A stretch of DNA of 8,156 nt, taken from contig DHKE01000080.1 of the NCBI GenBank assembly GCA_002404675.1, positions 47,024-55,179 on the forward strand, in the 5' to 3' direction. Origin of the DNA: Porphyromonadaceae bacterium UBA4702. GTDB taxonomy: Bacteria; Bacteroidota; Bacteroidia; Bacteroidales; Muribaculaceae. Each line of letters starts with the position of its first letter. Within the stretch, counting starts at the first letter, position 1. Shown here in pieces: positions 1 to 7,822 of the stretch. A program made the translations under genes and the position numbers. Below the pieces are notes generated by a model. It saw only the letters and a program-made list of their open reading frames with translations. It was not told where the DNA came from and made no database searches.

Positions 1-417
1 CTCAAAAGCATCTCCAAGGGGTACGCCTCATTCGACTACCACCTCAACGGCTTCCGCGAGTCAAAGCTCATCAAGCTCGACATACTGCTCAACGGCGAGA
101 GCGTGGACGCGCTCTCAACCCTCACGCACGTTGACAACGCCGTGCGCTTCGGACGGCGCATGTGCGAAAAGCTCAAAGAGCTGATACCCCGGCAGCAGTT
201 CGACATCGCCATACAGGCCGCAATCGGCGCGAAAATCATCGCCCGCGAAACCGTCAAGGCCGTCCGCAAAGACGTGACCGCCAAATGCTACGGCGGCGAC
301 ATCTCTCGCAAGCGCAAACTCCTCGAAAAACAGAAAGCCGGCAAGAAGCGCATGAAGCAGATAGGCTCGGTCGAGGTGCCGCAGAAAGCCTTCCTCGCCG
401 TGCTGAAACTCGACTGA
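1..417 (+). CDS. lepA: Elongation factor 4 (LepA), C-terminal 138 residues
   Basis: Elongation factor 4 is a ribosome-associated translational GTPase of about 600 residues that acts in the cytoplasm on stalled or pre-translocation ribosomes. Only its end lies in the window: frame 1 is open from base 1 to the TGA at 415-417, so the GTPase domain is upstream. The visible part contains the end of the EF-G domain V-like region ([11 protein letters not shown] near residue 6, [13 protein letters not shown]) and then the LepA-specific C-terminal domain, with the highly conserved [31 protein letters not shown] and [15 protein letters not shown] stretches. The protein ends in AFLAVLKLD, the normal LepA terminus, so the 3' end is complete. 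Codon choice is GC-rich, in contrast to the genes from 1102 onward. Identification is secure from the conserved motifs. Confidence 0.97.
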   Translation, partial: LKSISKGYASFDYHLNGFRESKLIKLDILLNGESVDALSTLTHVDNAVRFGRRMCEKLKELIPRQQFDIAIQAAIGAKIIARETVKAVRKDVTAKCYGGDISRKRKLLEKQKAGKKRMKQIGSVEVPQKAFLAVLKLD

Positions 418-423
418 CGCAGC

Positions 424-474
424 CCCGGCTGACGAAAAACACACGCCGGGCACGCGCCGCAACCGGGATTTTTT
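424..474 (+). terminator. Weak candidate intrinsic terminator after lepA
   Basis: Just after the lepA stop, CCCGGC (424-429) can pair perfectly with GCCGGG (445-450) across a 15-base loop. A second CCGGG (463-467) sits directly before a run of six T (469-474) and can pair with the same left arm. The T run is 18 bases from the first stem, and the second pairing needs a long loop, so neither form is a textbook terminator. It may end or weaken lepA transcription before the sigma-factor gene. Judged by eye only. Confidence 0.3.
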
Positions 475-507
475 ATTAACTTTACGCCGTCAAACACACC
501 CGACCGA

Positions 508-1074
508 ATGGCATACACCGCGCCGATAGACGAGAAGAAACTCGTTGCAGACCTTCAGAACGAAGCGACAGCATACGCCGCCTTCGACACCCTGATGCGC
601 ACATACGGCGAACAGATGTACTGGCAGATACGCAAAATGGTCGTCAACCACGACGACGCCAACGACCTGCTCCAGAACGCATTCATCAAGGTGTGGAACA
701 ACATAGCCTCATTCCGGGGCGAGGCGAAACTGTCGACGTGGCTGTACAAGATAGCCGTCAACGAGTGCATCAACTTCCTCAACAAGGAGCGGCAGCGCAA
801 CACCATCTCCGGCGACACCGAAGACGAATCCTTCCTGCTGCAGAACATCGAGGCAGACCCCTACTTCGACGGCGACGAAGTGACACTGGTGCTGCAGCGG
901 GCCGTAGCCGCGCTGCCCGAGAAACAGCGGCTGGTATTCACCATGCGCTACTTTGACGAAATGAAATACGAGAAGATGTCCGAAATCCTCGGCACGTCAG
1001 TCGGCGCACTGAAAGCCTCCTACCACCACGCCGTCAAGAAAGTCGAGCAAGCCCTCTCCCAAGCCGAAATCTAA
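508..1074 (+). CDS. ECF-family RNA polymerase sigma factor
   Basis: This 188-residue protein is a sigma-70 family factor of the extracytoplasmic-function type: it has regions 2 and 4 only and would direct RNA polymerase to a specific promoter set. Region 2 spans about residues 24-97 and includes DANDLLQNAFIKVWNNI (core binding, region 2.2-like) and FRGEAKLSTWLYKIAVNEC (regions 2.3-2.4, -10 recognition and melting). An acidic linker (about 102-124) follows, then region 4 (about 127-183) with ALPEKQRLVFTMRYFDEM and a helix-turn-helix around YEKMSEILGTSVGALKASYH that reads the -35 element. Length is normal for the family. The ATG at 508 begins a well-formed N-terminus and no Shine-Dalgarno is visible. 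No anti-sigma gene lies next to it: the next gene, 27 bp downstream, is hsdM. The regulon cannot be inferred. Codon use is GC-rich like lepA, so it belongs with the resident chromosome. Confidence 0.93.
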   Translation: MAYTAPIDEKKLVADLQNEATAYAAFDTLMRTYGEQMYWQIRKMVVNHDDANDLLQNAFIKVWNNIASFRGEAKLSTWLYKIAVNECINFLNKERQRNTISGDTEDESFLLQNIEADPYFDGDEVTLVLQRAVAALPEKQRLVFTMRYFDEMKYEKMSEILGTSVGALKASYHHAVKKVEQALSQAEI

Positions 1075-1101
1075 ACCCCTTGGGATTTACTTTTTCACTT
1101 T

Positions 1102-2727
1102 ATGGCAAAAGCTAAGACAGAGCAAACATCAAAGGCTCGTAAAAATAAGAAAGATGATAAGGGTGTGTCTCTTGAAGCCATACTCTTTAACTGTCGCGAT
1201 TATTTGCGCGGCAGCGCATCCTTGAACGATAAACGCGATATCATTCTCACATTGGTTTTTCTCCGATTCATTGGAGAAAAATTTGATGACGCACAGGCCG
1301 AAATGAGGCAGATGTGCCTTGACCGTGGTCTAAGTGAGGATAAGATTGCTGCTTTCCTTAATTCCCCCGCACGATACAAGAATATTGTGTTTGTGCCGGA
1401 AGCCGCACGTTGGTCGAAACTAATAAACGTTCCGTCCACCGGTCTTAATGCCGCTCTCGATGATGCGCTCCAGGCTATCGACGAGAGCGGAGAAGCATTA
1501 AAGGGTTGCGTCAAACTCAGCTTGTTCACCAATGTAAACATTCAACCCAACGACCTTAAAAAGGTTGTGGATGAAGTCAACAAGATTTCTCACAAGACAT
1601 TCGGTAAAGAACGCGACCTTATCGGTCGAGTCTATGAATATTTCCTCAAATCGTTTGCCGTGAACTCCACAAAAGAGGACGGAGAGTTTTACACTCCTCA
1701 TGATATTGTTGAGTTGATAGCCGCTTTCATCGAACCTTTCGATGGAACTCTCTACGACCCATGTTGTGGCTCCGGCGGCATGTTTATACAGTGTGCCAAA
1801 TATGTTGAAGCCAAGCAGGGAGATATTACCGGCGTTAATGTGTTTGGTCAGGAAAAAGATCCGGCCACCTACCGCCTTGCGAAGATGAACCTCGCAATAC
1901 GTGGCATCTCTCACCATCTCGGAGACAGTGCCAAATCTACATTTGAGAAAGACCACCACGCGGGGATGGCTTTCGACTACATTATGGCAAACCCGCCCTT
2001 CAATCTTAAACACTGGTTTAAGCAGGGAATTACAGAGGGCGTTAATTGGGCTGACTATGGTACGCCTCCTGAAAGCAATGCAAACTACGCATGGATTCTC
2101 CACATGCTTTCAAAGATTAAGGCCGATAAAGGCATTGCAGGATTTCTCCTTGCCAATGGAGCCTTGGGCGATGAAGATGCCAAGGCTATTCGTCAGAAAC
2201 TTATTGAGGCTGACAAGGTGGAAGCTATTATCGTGCTTCCGCGAGAGCTTTTCTATACCACCGACATATCCGTCACTTTCTGGATTCTGAATCAGAATAA
2301 GAAAGGTGGGCTGCATCATGGCCGCAGTCTGCGTGACCGCTCCGGAGAAATCCTTTTTATGGATTTGCGTACATGGACTGAAAACCCGGTCAAAGGCGAG
2401 CAGAAGAAGAAGGTCGAGATTAAAGAAAATCAAGTGAACCGCGCCAAGGAAATCTATTTCCGTTGGCAGCAGGAGGGCACCGACGGCACGACATACGCCG
2501 AGCCTGAGCTTTTCCGTTCAGTTGGTTTGGATGAACTTGCTGATAACGATTACTCGCTTGTGCCGAGCCGCTACATTGAATTTGTTGACCGCGACCAATC
2601 TATTGACTACGACAAGGTGCTATCGGAAACCGCCGTCGCAGTCGGAGAAATGATTGACCTTCAACAGCAAAATCAGACCGCTCTCGCCAACGCTTTTACC
2701 GCTCTTGGCTACGAACTCCATAAGTAA
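1102..2727 (+). CDS. hsdM: Type I restriction-modification DNA methyltransferase subunit HsdM
   Basis: HsdM transfers a methyl group from S-adenosylmethionine to N6 of adenine in the bipartite site chosen by HsdS. It works as M2S (methylase) or R2M2S (restriction complex). The 541-residue protein starts with a lysine-rich tail (1-21), followed by the HsdM N-terminal helical domain (about 22-160, including FNCRDYLRGS and LTLVFLRFIGEKFDDA). The N6-methylase domain follows: FYTPHDIVELI at 196-206, the SAM-binding motif I DPCCGSGGMF from D219, and catalytic motif IV NPPF at 297-300. All key residues are intact and the length is typical for HsdM. It is the first gene of an hsdM-hsdS-hsdR operon and stops 9 bp before hsdS. 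GC content drops sharply against lepA and the sigma gene (26/60 at 1201-1260 against 34/60 at 61-120), which suggests horizontal acquisition. No convincing promoter was seen in the 27-bp gap upstream. Confidence 0.97.
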   Translation: MAKAKTEQTSKARKNKKDDKGVSLEAILFNCRDYLRGSASLNDKRDIILTLVFLRFIGEKFDDAQAEMRQMCLDRGLSEDKIAAFLNSPARYKNIVFVPEAARWSKLINVPSTGLNAALDDALQAIDESGEALKGCVKLSLFTNVNIQPNDLKKVVDEVNKISHKTFGKERDLIGRVYEYFLKSFAVNSTKEDGEFYTPHDIVELIAAFIEPFDGTLYDPCCGSGGMFIQCAKYVEAKQGDITGVNVFGQEKDPATYRLAKMNLAIRGISHHLGDSAKSTFEKDHHAGMAFDYIMANPPFNLKHWFKQGITEGVNWADYGTPPESNANYAWILHMLSKIKADKGIAGFLLANGALGDEDAKAIRQKLIEADKVEAIIVLPRELFYTTDISVTFWILNQNKKGGLHHGRSLRDRSGEILFMDLRTWTENPVKGEQKKKVEIKENQVNRAKEIYFRWQQEGTDGTTYAEPELFRSVGLDELADNDYSLVPSRYIEFVDRDQSIDYDKVLSETAVAVGEMIDLQQQNQTALANAFTALGYELHK

Positions 2728-2736
2728 CCACAACCT

Positions 2737-3864
2737 ATGGAAAAAGTAGACAAAACCAAGTGGGTGCGCCTCGGCGATTATATAGAGGTTTACGACCGTA
2801 AGAACACGGACGGCAAACCTTATCCATTTTACGGCATCAATAAGGATAAAACCTTTATGCCCACTGTAGCTGACACCAACGAGTTAGACAATACCAAATA
2901 CAAGGTTGTTGAAAAGGATACCTTTGTATTTAACGGTATGCACGTTGGCCGTGATGTGGCAATTTGCATTGCACTTTATAACGCAGACTTCCCAGTAATC
3001 GTTTCACCTGCATACACATCGTTTAAGGTAATAGATGAAACCATCATTTTGCCCGAGTTCCTTTTTCTTCAACTTAGCCGAGATGAATTTGGACGCTATG
3101 GGTGGTTCTTTTGCGATGCGAGTGTGAGAGGCGGTCTTGATTGGAAAAGGTTTTGTGATTTACAGATTTATCTGCCCGACATCGAAGTGCAGCGCGAAAT
3201 TGTGGCTGCATATAATGGACTGAAAACGATTGCCGAACAGAACGAGGCATTGCTCTCTAAAATCTCTGACGCTTGCCACGCCTATATCGTGGACTGCCGC
3301 GCCAAATATCCTGCCGTTCCTCTTGGCGACTATATCAAGCAGTGCGATGAACGCGCTGGGGATAACTATACTATTGATGACGTTATAGGCATAAGCACTG
3401 ATAAAAAATTCATCCCCACTAAAGCAAATATGAATGGCCTTTCTCCAAAATCCTATAAGGTAGTGAAGCCAAATGAATTTACTTATGTGGCTGATACTTC
3501 ACGTCGTGGAGATAAAATAGCGCTGGCACTTAATGTCACAGACAAACCAGTCTTAATATCCTCGATTTATACTGCTTTTCGATGCAAGAATGAAGAAGAA
3601 TTGCTACCTGAATATCTGTTTTTGCTTTTGAAACGCCCAGAGTTTGACCGATACGCACGATTTAACTCATGGGGAAGCGCAAGAGAAACTTTTGATTGGA
3701 GCGAAATGTGCCGTGTGGAAATCCCCTTACCGCCCACCGAGGTGCAGAAAGCCATTGTCGAAGTCTTTAACTGCGCCGAGAGAGCGAGAAAGATAGCCAC
3801 CGAAGCGCGAGAAAAACTGAAAACCTTATGTCCGGCACTGGTTCAGCGTGCCGCCCATTGTTAA
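2737..3864 (+). CDS. hsdS: Type I restriction-modification specificity subunit HsdS with two related TRDs
   Basis: HsdS recognises the bipartite DNA target and holds HsdM and HsdR in the complex. The 375-residue protein is two similar halves. Half 1 (about 9-190) begins RLGDYI, contains target-recognition domain 1 and ends in a helical spacer (about 155-190). Half 2 (about 195-375) begins PLGDYI, contains TRD2 and ends in a second spacer helix (about 340-370). The halves align along their whole length: GINKDKTFMPT (33-43) with GISTDKKFIPT (218-228), YKVVEKDTF with YKVVKPNEF, LPEFLFLQLSRDEF with LPEYLFLLLKRPEF, and LPDIEVQREIV with LPPTEVQKAIV. A repeat period of about 185 residues is typical of HsdS built from two fused half-subunits. 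The protein is slightly shorter than many HsdS but has both spacers, so it looks complete. It sits 9 bp after hsdM and just before hsdR. The target sequence cannot be deduced by eye. Confidence 0.93.
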   Translation: MEKVDKTKWVRLGDYIEVYDRKNTDGKPYPFYGINKDKTFMPTVADTNELDNTKYKVVEKDTFVFNGMHVGRDVAICIALYNADFPVIVSPAYTSFKVIDETIILPEFLFLQLSRDEFGRYGWFFCDASVRGGLDWKRFCDLQIYLPDIEVQREIVAAYNGLKTIAEQNEALLSKISDACHAYIVDCRAKYPAVPLGDYIKQCDERAGDNYTIDDVIGISTDKKFIPTKANMNGLSPKSYKVVKPNEFTYVADTSRRGDKIALALNVTDKPVLISSIYTAFRCKNEEELLPEYLFLLLKRPEFDRYARFNSWGSARETFDWSEMCRVEIPLPPTEVQKAIVEVFNCAERARKIATEAREKLKTLCPALVQRAAHC

Positions 3865-3874
3865 ATCAACCGCC

Positions 3875-6800
3875 ATGAGAGGAATATTATACGAAAGCGA
3901 ATATGAACAGGCCCTGATTGACCTATTGCAATCAGAGGGCTGGCAATATACCAACGGCAAGACAATTCACCGTCCACTGCGCGAACCGCTGCTTGTCAAC
4001 GGACTGACCGGATCGCTGCTAAATCGCTATCCGGGTCTGACGACTGACGATGCCGACGCGATTGTAAGCAAACTTCGCCATGTACCGGGGCAGACGCACT
4101 TCGAGCGTCTGCGCAACACTTTCTTGTTGGTACGCGATGGATTCCGCTATACCCGCAATGGGGATGGCGAGACATTCGATATTAAATTAGTTGACTTTGA
4201 CGAACCCGAAAAGAATACTTACCGAGCCGTCAACCAACTTGAAGTTGGCTACGGAATGAACGATGATGTGCGCATACCCGATGTACTGCTATATGTCAAC
4301 GGCATACCGCTTTGCATCTTCGAGTTGAAAAACCCAACCAAAGAAGATGCAACAATCGCTGACGCTTACGAGCAAATTCATACCCGCTATCTACGGGATA
4401 TTCCGCATCTGCTACAATACACTCCGCTGTCGTGTATCAGCGATGCCACCGCCAACAACACCCGACTCGGCACTACATATACCCCTTACGAGCATTACTA
4501 CGCTTGGAAGAAAGTAAACAACGAAGACCCATCGGCTCAAAGTGGCATAGACCAGGTACGAACAATCGTGAAAGGGGTGTATGAGCCGGCTCGCTTCCTT
4601 GAAGTCCTTCGCGACTACATTTATTTTCCAGACGCTGACTTTGACGGTGAAGAGGAAATCGTATGCCGCTATCCACAATTCTTTGCTACCCGTATGCTCC
4701 GCGAAAGCGTTTGTAAGGCATTTGCTGAACAAACATCCAAAGGCGGCACATACTTCGGCGCGACAGGCTGCGGCAAGACATACACAATGATGTTCCTTGC
4801 CAGACAGCTCGCCCTGCGATGCAAAGAACTCGGCTCGCCAACCATTATTATGATTGTCGACCGTGATGACTTGCAGACGCAAGCCGGCAAGCTGTTTCTC
4901 CGTTCCGCTGAATTTCTCGGCCTCGGCACATCGAAAGTCATAAGGAATCGCGACGAACTTAAAACCGAATTGTCGCTCCGTGATTCGGGTGGCTTCTTCA
5001 TCTGCACCATTCAGAAATTTTGCGAGGCTATTGGCGAGTTGAACACCCGGCGTAACATTATCTGTTTCTCGGACGAAGCCCACCGCACACAAATTAGGCT
5101 CAGCAATAAACTGAAAGTCGTAGACCATAATGATATCGAGGCTGAAGAACAACAGTTGGAAACAGCCCCTGACTTGAACGTCAAAATTGTAGATGATAGC
5201 AAGATTGGCGCTTTCATCACCAAGCCTTACGCTGAGCAACTTCGCACGGCCTTCCCAAATGCAACTTTCGCAGGCTTCACAGGCACTCCGATTGCCGAAA
5301 CTATTCAAGTGTTTGGTGAAATCGTCGACCGCTATACCATGAGCATGGCTGTTGACGATGAAATCACCAAGGATATAAAGTATATCCCACGCATAGCCAA
5401 AGTTACCCTTGACAGCAACAAGGTAAAGGAGATAGAGGAATACTACAAGAAATGCGCCGACGAGGGAGCTACTAAGGAGGATATTGCCGCAAGTAAAAAG
5501 GCAATGAGTGCCATGGAGCAAATTCTCGGTGACGACGACCGCCTCGAACGGCTTGCCGCCGACATCATAGCTCATTACACTACTGCTTGCGACAATAACG
5601 CTGATGTAATCCAAAAGGCAATGGTCGTATGCAGCAAGCGAGAAATAGGCTATAGACTTTTAGAAATGTTTATGAAGCTCAAACCCGAATGGTTTGTTGA
5701 ACGCAAGCACTCCGAGGATACGAAAGTTCCCGAAAAACAATTACGAGAACTGAAGCCTGTGCCTACAATTGCAATGGTAGCAACTCGCGGTCGAAACGAC
5801 CGAAAGGAAATGTACGAATACCTCGGCGACAAAAAGCGCATCAAAAAGCTTGAAGATGCGTTCAAGATGGAACACTCCAACTTGCGCATCGCAATTGTTG
5901 TGGATATGTGGATTACCGGCTTCGATGTGCCGTGCCTCACATATCTCTACAACGATAAGCCATTGCAGAAGCACACACTCATTCAGACCGTCAGTCGTGT
6001 AAACCGTAAATATCCGGGCAAGAAGTTCGGCTACATAATCGACTACATCGGCATACGTAGCAATATGATGGAAGCCATGAAGCAGTATGGAGGTGAAAAC
6101 TTCGGACCGAGCGAAGACGACGTACAACAGGCATTAGGCGCGCTTATCATCGAACTGGATCTAATAATGCAACTATTCGCCGGCTTTGATTTATGTCCGT
6201 TCACTGATAAAGACGCGAAACCGCTTGACCGTCTTGACTGTTTGCAAAATGCTGCCGAGCACATTCTTACGCTTTCAAAGATGTATAACGTGGAGAAAGA
6301 AGGGGCGAAACCTAAGGAGGTTGATGCCAAGGCCTTTTTTCTCGCTCACGTAAAGCGATTGAAAACGGCATACGACATCTGCCAACCCTCTAATGCGCTT
6401 ACGCATGAACAGCTCGCGCTGTCACAATGTTTCATGTGCGTGGCATCCTATATTCGCAAAGCGTCAGGTGTGAAACATGACACCGAAAGCATGAACCGAG
6501 CAGTCGAACGCATGGTTTCCGAGGCTCTGAAATGTAACTCCGTGGTCAGCTTACTTGATTCTCATGTTGAGGAAAGCATTTTCAGCCCCGGTTTTATCGA
6601 GCAGTTGAACCGCATAAAGCTTCCTGCAACCCGGCTTGAAGTGCTTATAAAAATGCTTCGCAAAGGAATTAACCAATATAAGCAGACCAACAAACTCGCA
6701 GGTGAGAAATTCGAGGAACTTCTAAAAAAGACCCTCGACGAGTATCATAACCGACGCACCAAACTTTCCTCCGAGGAAGCTTCGGCAGCGCAGCAGGATG

Positions 6801-7210
6801 CAGTCGATGAAATCATCCGCAATGCCACACAACAGGCTCTCGATCTGCTAAATCAACTTGGTGAGGATAAGGAGAGCTTCCGAAAGCTCGGCCTTACATT
6901 TGAGGAAAAGGCGTTTTATGACATTCTGATGCACCTCCGTGACACCCACAACTTCGAGTATGGCGAAGATAAGAAGGCTGGCTCGTTTGTCATAAACGAG
7001 AGGTGCAAGGCTCTCGCTAAAAAAGTAAAAGAGTTGATTGACACCAAGTCTTCCTTCGCAGATTGGCTGACTAACAAGAATGTCAGAGCAGAACTCAATC
7101 AAGAACTGTTCTTCCTTCTTGATAAAAACGGCTATCCCCCCGAATGGAACGATGAAGTGTTCAACCAAGTGCTCGACCAAGTGGAAAACTACAAACAGCA
7201 TACGATATAA
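3875..7210 (+). CDS. hsdR: Type I restriction endonuclease subunit HsdR
   Basis: HsdR is the motor and nuclease of the type I complex: it translocates DNA with ATP hydrolysis and cuts at a distance from an unmethylated target. From the ATG at 3875 the protein has 1111 residues. The N-terminal PD-(D/E)xK nuclease domain shows IPDVLLYVNG with D136 and FELKNP with E150 and K152. The superfamily 2 helicase core follows: Walker A GATGCGKT (295-302), motif Ia near IIMIVDRDDLQTQ, DEAH box 400-403, motif III FTGTP (468-472), TGFDVP from 681 and motif VI QTVSRVNR (704-711). The remaining 350 or so residues are the mostly helical C-terminal part that docks on the methylase. All catalytic motifs look intact. 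A GTG at 3848 would add nine residues and overlap hsdS by 17 bp. The ATG is preferred because it leaves a 10-bp gap like the hsdM-hsdS gap and begins directly before the conserved YESEYEQALIDLL. Confidence 0.97.
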   Translation: MRGILYESEYEQALIDLLQSEGWQYTNGKTIHRPLREPLLVNGLTGSLLNRYPGLTTDDADAIVSKLRHVPGQTHFERLRNTFLLVRDGFRYTRNGDGETFDIKLVDFDEPEKNTYRAVNQLEVGYGMNDDVRIPDVLLYVNGIPLCIFELKNPTKEDATIADAYEQIHTRYLRDIPHLLQYTPLSCISDATANNTRLGTTYTPYEHYYAWKKVNNEDPSAQSGIDQVRTIVKGVYEPARFLEVLRDYIYFPDADFDGEEEIVCRYPQFFATRMLRESVCKAFAEQTSKGGTYFGATGCGKTYTMMFLARQLALRCKELGSPTIIMIVDRDDLQTQAGKLFLRSAEFLGLGTSKVIRNRDELKTELSLRDSGGFFICTIQKFCEAIGELNTRRNIICFSDEAHRTQIRLSNKLKVVDHNDIEAEEQQLETAPDLNVKIVDDSKIGAFITKPYAEQLRTAFPNATFAGFTGTPIAETIQVFGEIVDRYTMSMAVDDEITKDIKYIPRIAKVTLDSNKVKEIEEYYKKCADEGATKEDIAASKKAMSAMEQILGDDDRLERLAADIIAHYTTACDNNADVIQKAMVVCSKREIGYRLLEMFMKLKPEWFVERKHSEDTKVPEKQLRELKPVPTIAMVATRGRNDRKEMYEYLGDKKRIKKLEDAFKMEHSNLRIAIVVDMWITGFDVPCLTYLYNDKPLQKHTLIQTVSRVNRKYPGKKFGYIIDYIGIRSNMMEAMKQYGGENFGPSEDDVQQALGALIIELDLIMQLFAGFDLCPFTDKDAKPLDRLDCLQNAAEHILTLSKMYNVEKEGAKPKEVDAKAFFLAHVKRLKTAYDICQPSNALTHEQLALSQCFMCVASYIRKASGVKHDTESMNRAVERMVSEALKCNSVVSLLDSHVEESIFSPGFIEQLNRIKLPATRLEVLIKMLRKGINQYKQTNKLAGEKFEELLKKTLDEYHNRRTKLSSEEASAAQQDAVDEIIRNATQQALDLLNQLGEDKESFRKLGLTFEEKAFYDILMHLRDTHNFEYGEDKKAGSFVINERCKALAKKVKELIDTKSSFADWLTNKNVRAELNQELFFLLDKNGYPPEWNDEVFNQVLDQVENYKQHTI

Positions 7211-7244
7211 TTAGACCTATACGCCACAATCTTTTCCAGCAATT

Positions 7245-7276
7245 ATTGTATATATGCCGAAAAAGCAGTAATTTTG
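7245..7276 (+). promoter_or_regulatory. Bacteroidales-type promoter upstream of the 139-residue gene
   Basis: TAATTTTG at 7269-7276 matches the Bacteroidota primary sigma -7 element TAnnTTTG at every fixed base. ATTG at 7245-7248 resembles the -33 element TTTG with one mismatch, 20 bp upstream, which is the usual spacing. Transcription would start at about 7283, giving a leader of about 90 bases before the ATG at 7373. The gene therefore probably has its own transcript, separate from the hsd operon. This is motif matching by eye. Confidence 0.55.
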
Positions 7277-7288
7277 CGCCGTGGTCAA

Positions 7289-7307
7289 TTTCTCTTGGCA
7301 AGAGAAA
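7289..7307 (+). promoter_or_regulatory. Perfect 8-bp hairpin in the leader of the 139-residue gene
   Basis: TTTCTCTT (7289-7296) and AAGAGAAA (7300-7307) are exact reverse complements separated by GGC. No T run follows on either strand, so it is not an intrinsic terminator. It lies just downstream of the predicted transcription start, where it could be an RNA hairpin protecting the 5' end or a repressor-binding palindrome. A second smaller inverted repeat, GTCAA (7325-7329) with TTGAC (7334-7338), lies further along the same leader. Confidence 0.45.
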
Positions 7308-7372
7308 CACATTCTCGCCCAAGTGTCAAGCTGTTGACTGCCAAATGATTAATTATTCAAAAACAAATCGAC

Positions 7373-7792
7373 ATGAACAACATAGTAGAAAGTTTACTCG
7401 CAGGAAACAATTACCCTGAAGAGGGTAAGGTTATATTTACATCCTCTGATCATGTGCGTTTTCAGAATGGGTTAGATGTTTCAGGTCATAATCCTGGAGC
7501 CCATCGCCGGTTCGTAATAGAAAAGAACATTAGCGGCGATGAGGGCTACACTGTGACCATGTACAACCTTGATGGCATCCACCCATTGTGGCAGAATAAT
7601 GTGCAAATGGCTCCCAAACAAATGCGGGTGGTTGCAGTTGAAGACAATATGGTTCACCTTCGAGGATTTGGCTTCGACCTTATGGGCAGTCCATTTTCCG
7701 ATTATGGACTTATAGTCCTAATTGAAAATGGTGAAATATCTCGCGCTCAATTGAACATGTTTGACAGAAATGTATGCATAGTGTATATGTGA
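7373..7792 (+). CDS. Hypothetical protein, 139 residues, downstream of hsdR
   Basis: I do not recognise this protein. It is predicted soluble: there is no signal peptide and no membrane segment. The sequence alternates short hydrophobic strands with turns (KVIFTSSDHVRF, YTVTMYNLDG, QMRVVAVEDNMVHLRGFG, YGLIVLIENGEI, QLNMFDRNVCIVYM), which suggests a small mostly beta fold. Notable segments are GIHPLWQNNVQMAPKQM near the middle and GFGFDLMGSPFSDYG. No catalytic motif is evident. The ATG at 7373 has an A-rich upstream region and no Shine-Dalgarno, normal for Bacteroidota. The TGA at 7790-7792 is also the first three bases of the left inverted repeat of the IS remnant, so the natural C-terminus may have been longer. 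GC content (about 43% at 7441-7500) matches the hsd genes. Its position beside the operon hints at an accessory defence or anti-restriction role, but that is guesswork. Confidence 0.75.
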   Translation: MNNIVESLLAGNNYPEEGKVIFTSSDHVRFQNGLDVSGHNPGAHRRFVIEKNISGDEGYTVTMYNLDGIHPLWQNNVQMAPKQMRVVAVEDNMVHLRGFGFDLMGSPFSDYGLIVLIENGEISRAQLNMFDRNVCIVYM

Positions 7793-7813
7793 ACTGCACT
7801 CCAAAAGTTGGAC
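7790..7813 (+). repeat. Left terminal inverted repeat of the IS3 remnant
   Basis: This 24-bp end begins TGAACTGCAC and ends CCAAAAGTTGGAC. It matches the reverse complement of 8109-8132 at 23 of 24 positions; the mismatch is T7800. With the transposase remnant on the - strand, this is the element's right end (IRR, downstream of the transposase). Confidence 0.9.
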
Positions 7814-7822
7814 AAGGTAAAA

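Noticed and set aside
477..484. TAACTTTA as a -7 promoter element for the sigma-factor gene
   Set aside because: It matches TAnnTTTG at all but the last base, but no -33 TTTG lies at the right distance upstream.
1088..1095. TACTTTTT as a -7 promoter element for the hsd operon
   Set aside because: One mismatch, no -33 partner, and it lies only 7 bp from the hsdM start codon, so transcription would begin at or inside the start.
1498..2103. 201-codon open frame on the - strand opposite hsdM
   Set aside because: It overlaps the SAM-binding and NPPF motifs of hsdM in antisense and its product resembles no family I know.
3848..3874. GTG at 3848 as the hsdR start, giving a 17-bp overlap with hsdS
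   Set aside because: The ATG at 3875 gives spacing like the hsdM-hsdS gap, is a stronger start codon, and lies right before the conserved N-terminus. The GTG cannot be fully excluded.
4412..5614. 400-codon open frame on the - strand opposite hsdR
   Set aside because: It is fully antisense to the helicase core of hsdR, whose + strand motifs are all intact. The translation has no recognisable motif and is explained by codon bias on the other strand.
7345..7419. 24-codon upstream reading frame starting at ATG 7345, overlapping the start of the 139-residue gene out of frame
   Set aside because: The peptide is short and basic with no initiation signal. It could be a regulatory upstream frame, but chance is the simpler explanation in this AT-rich leader.
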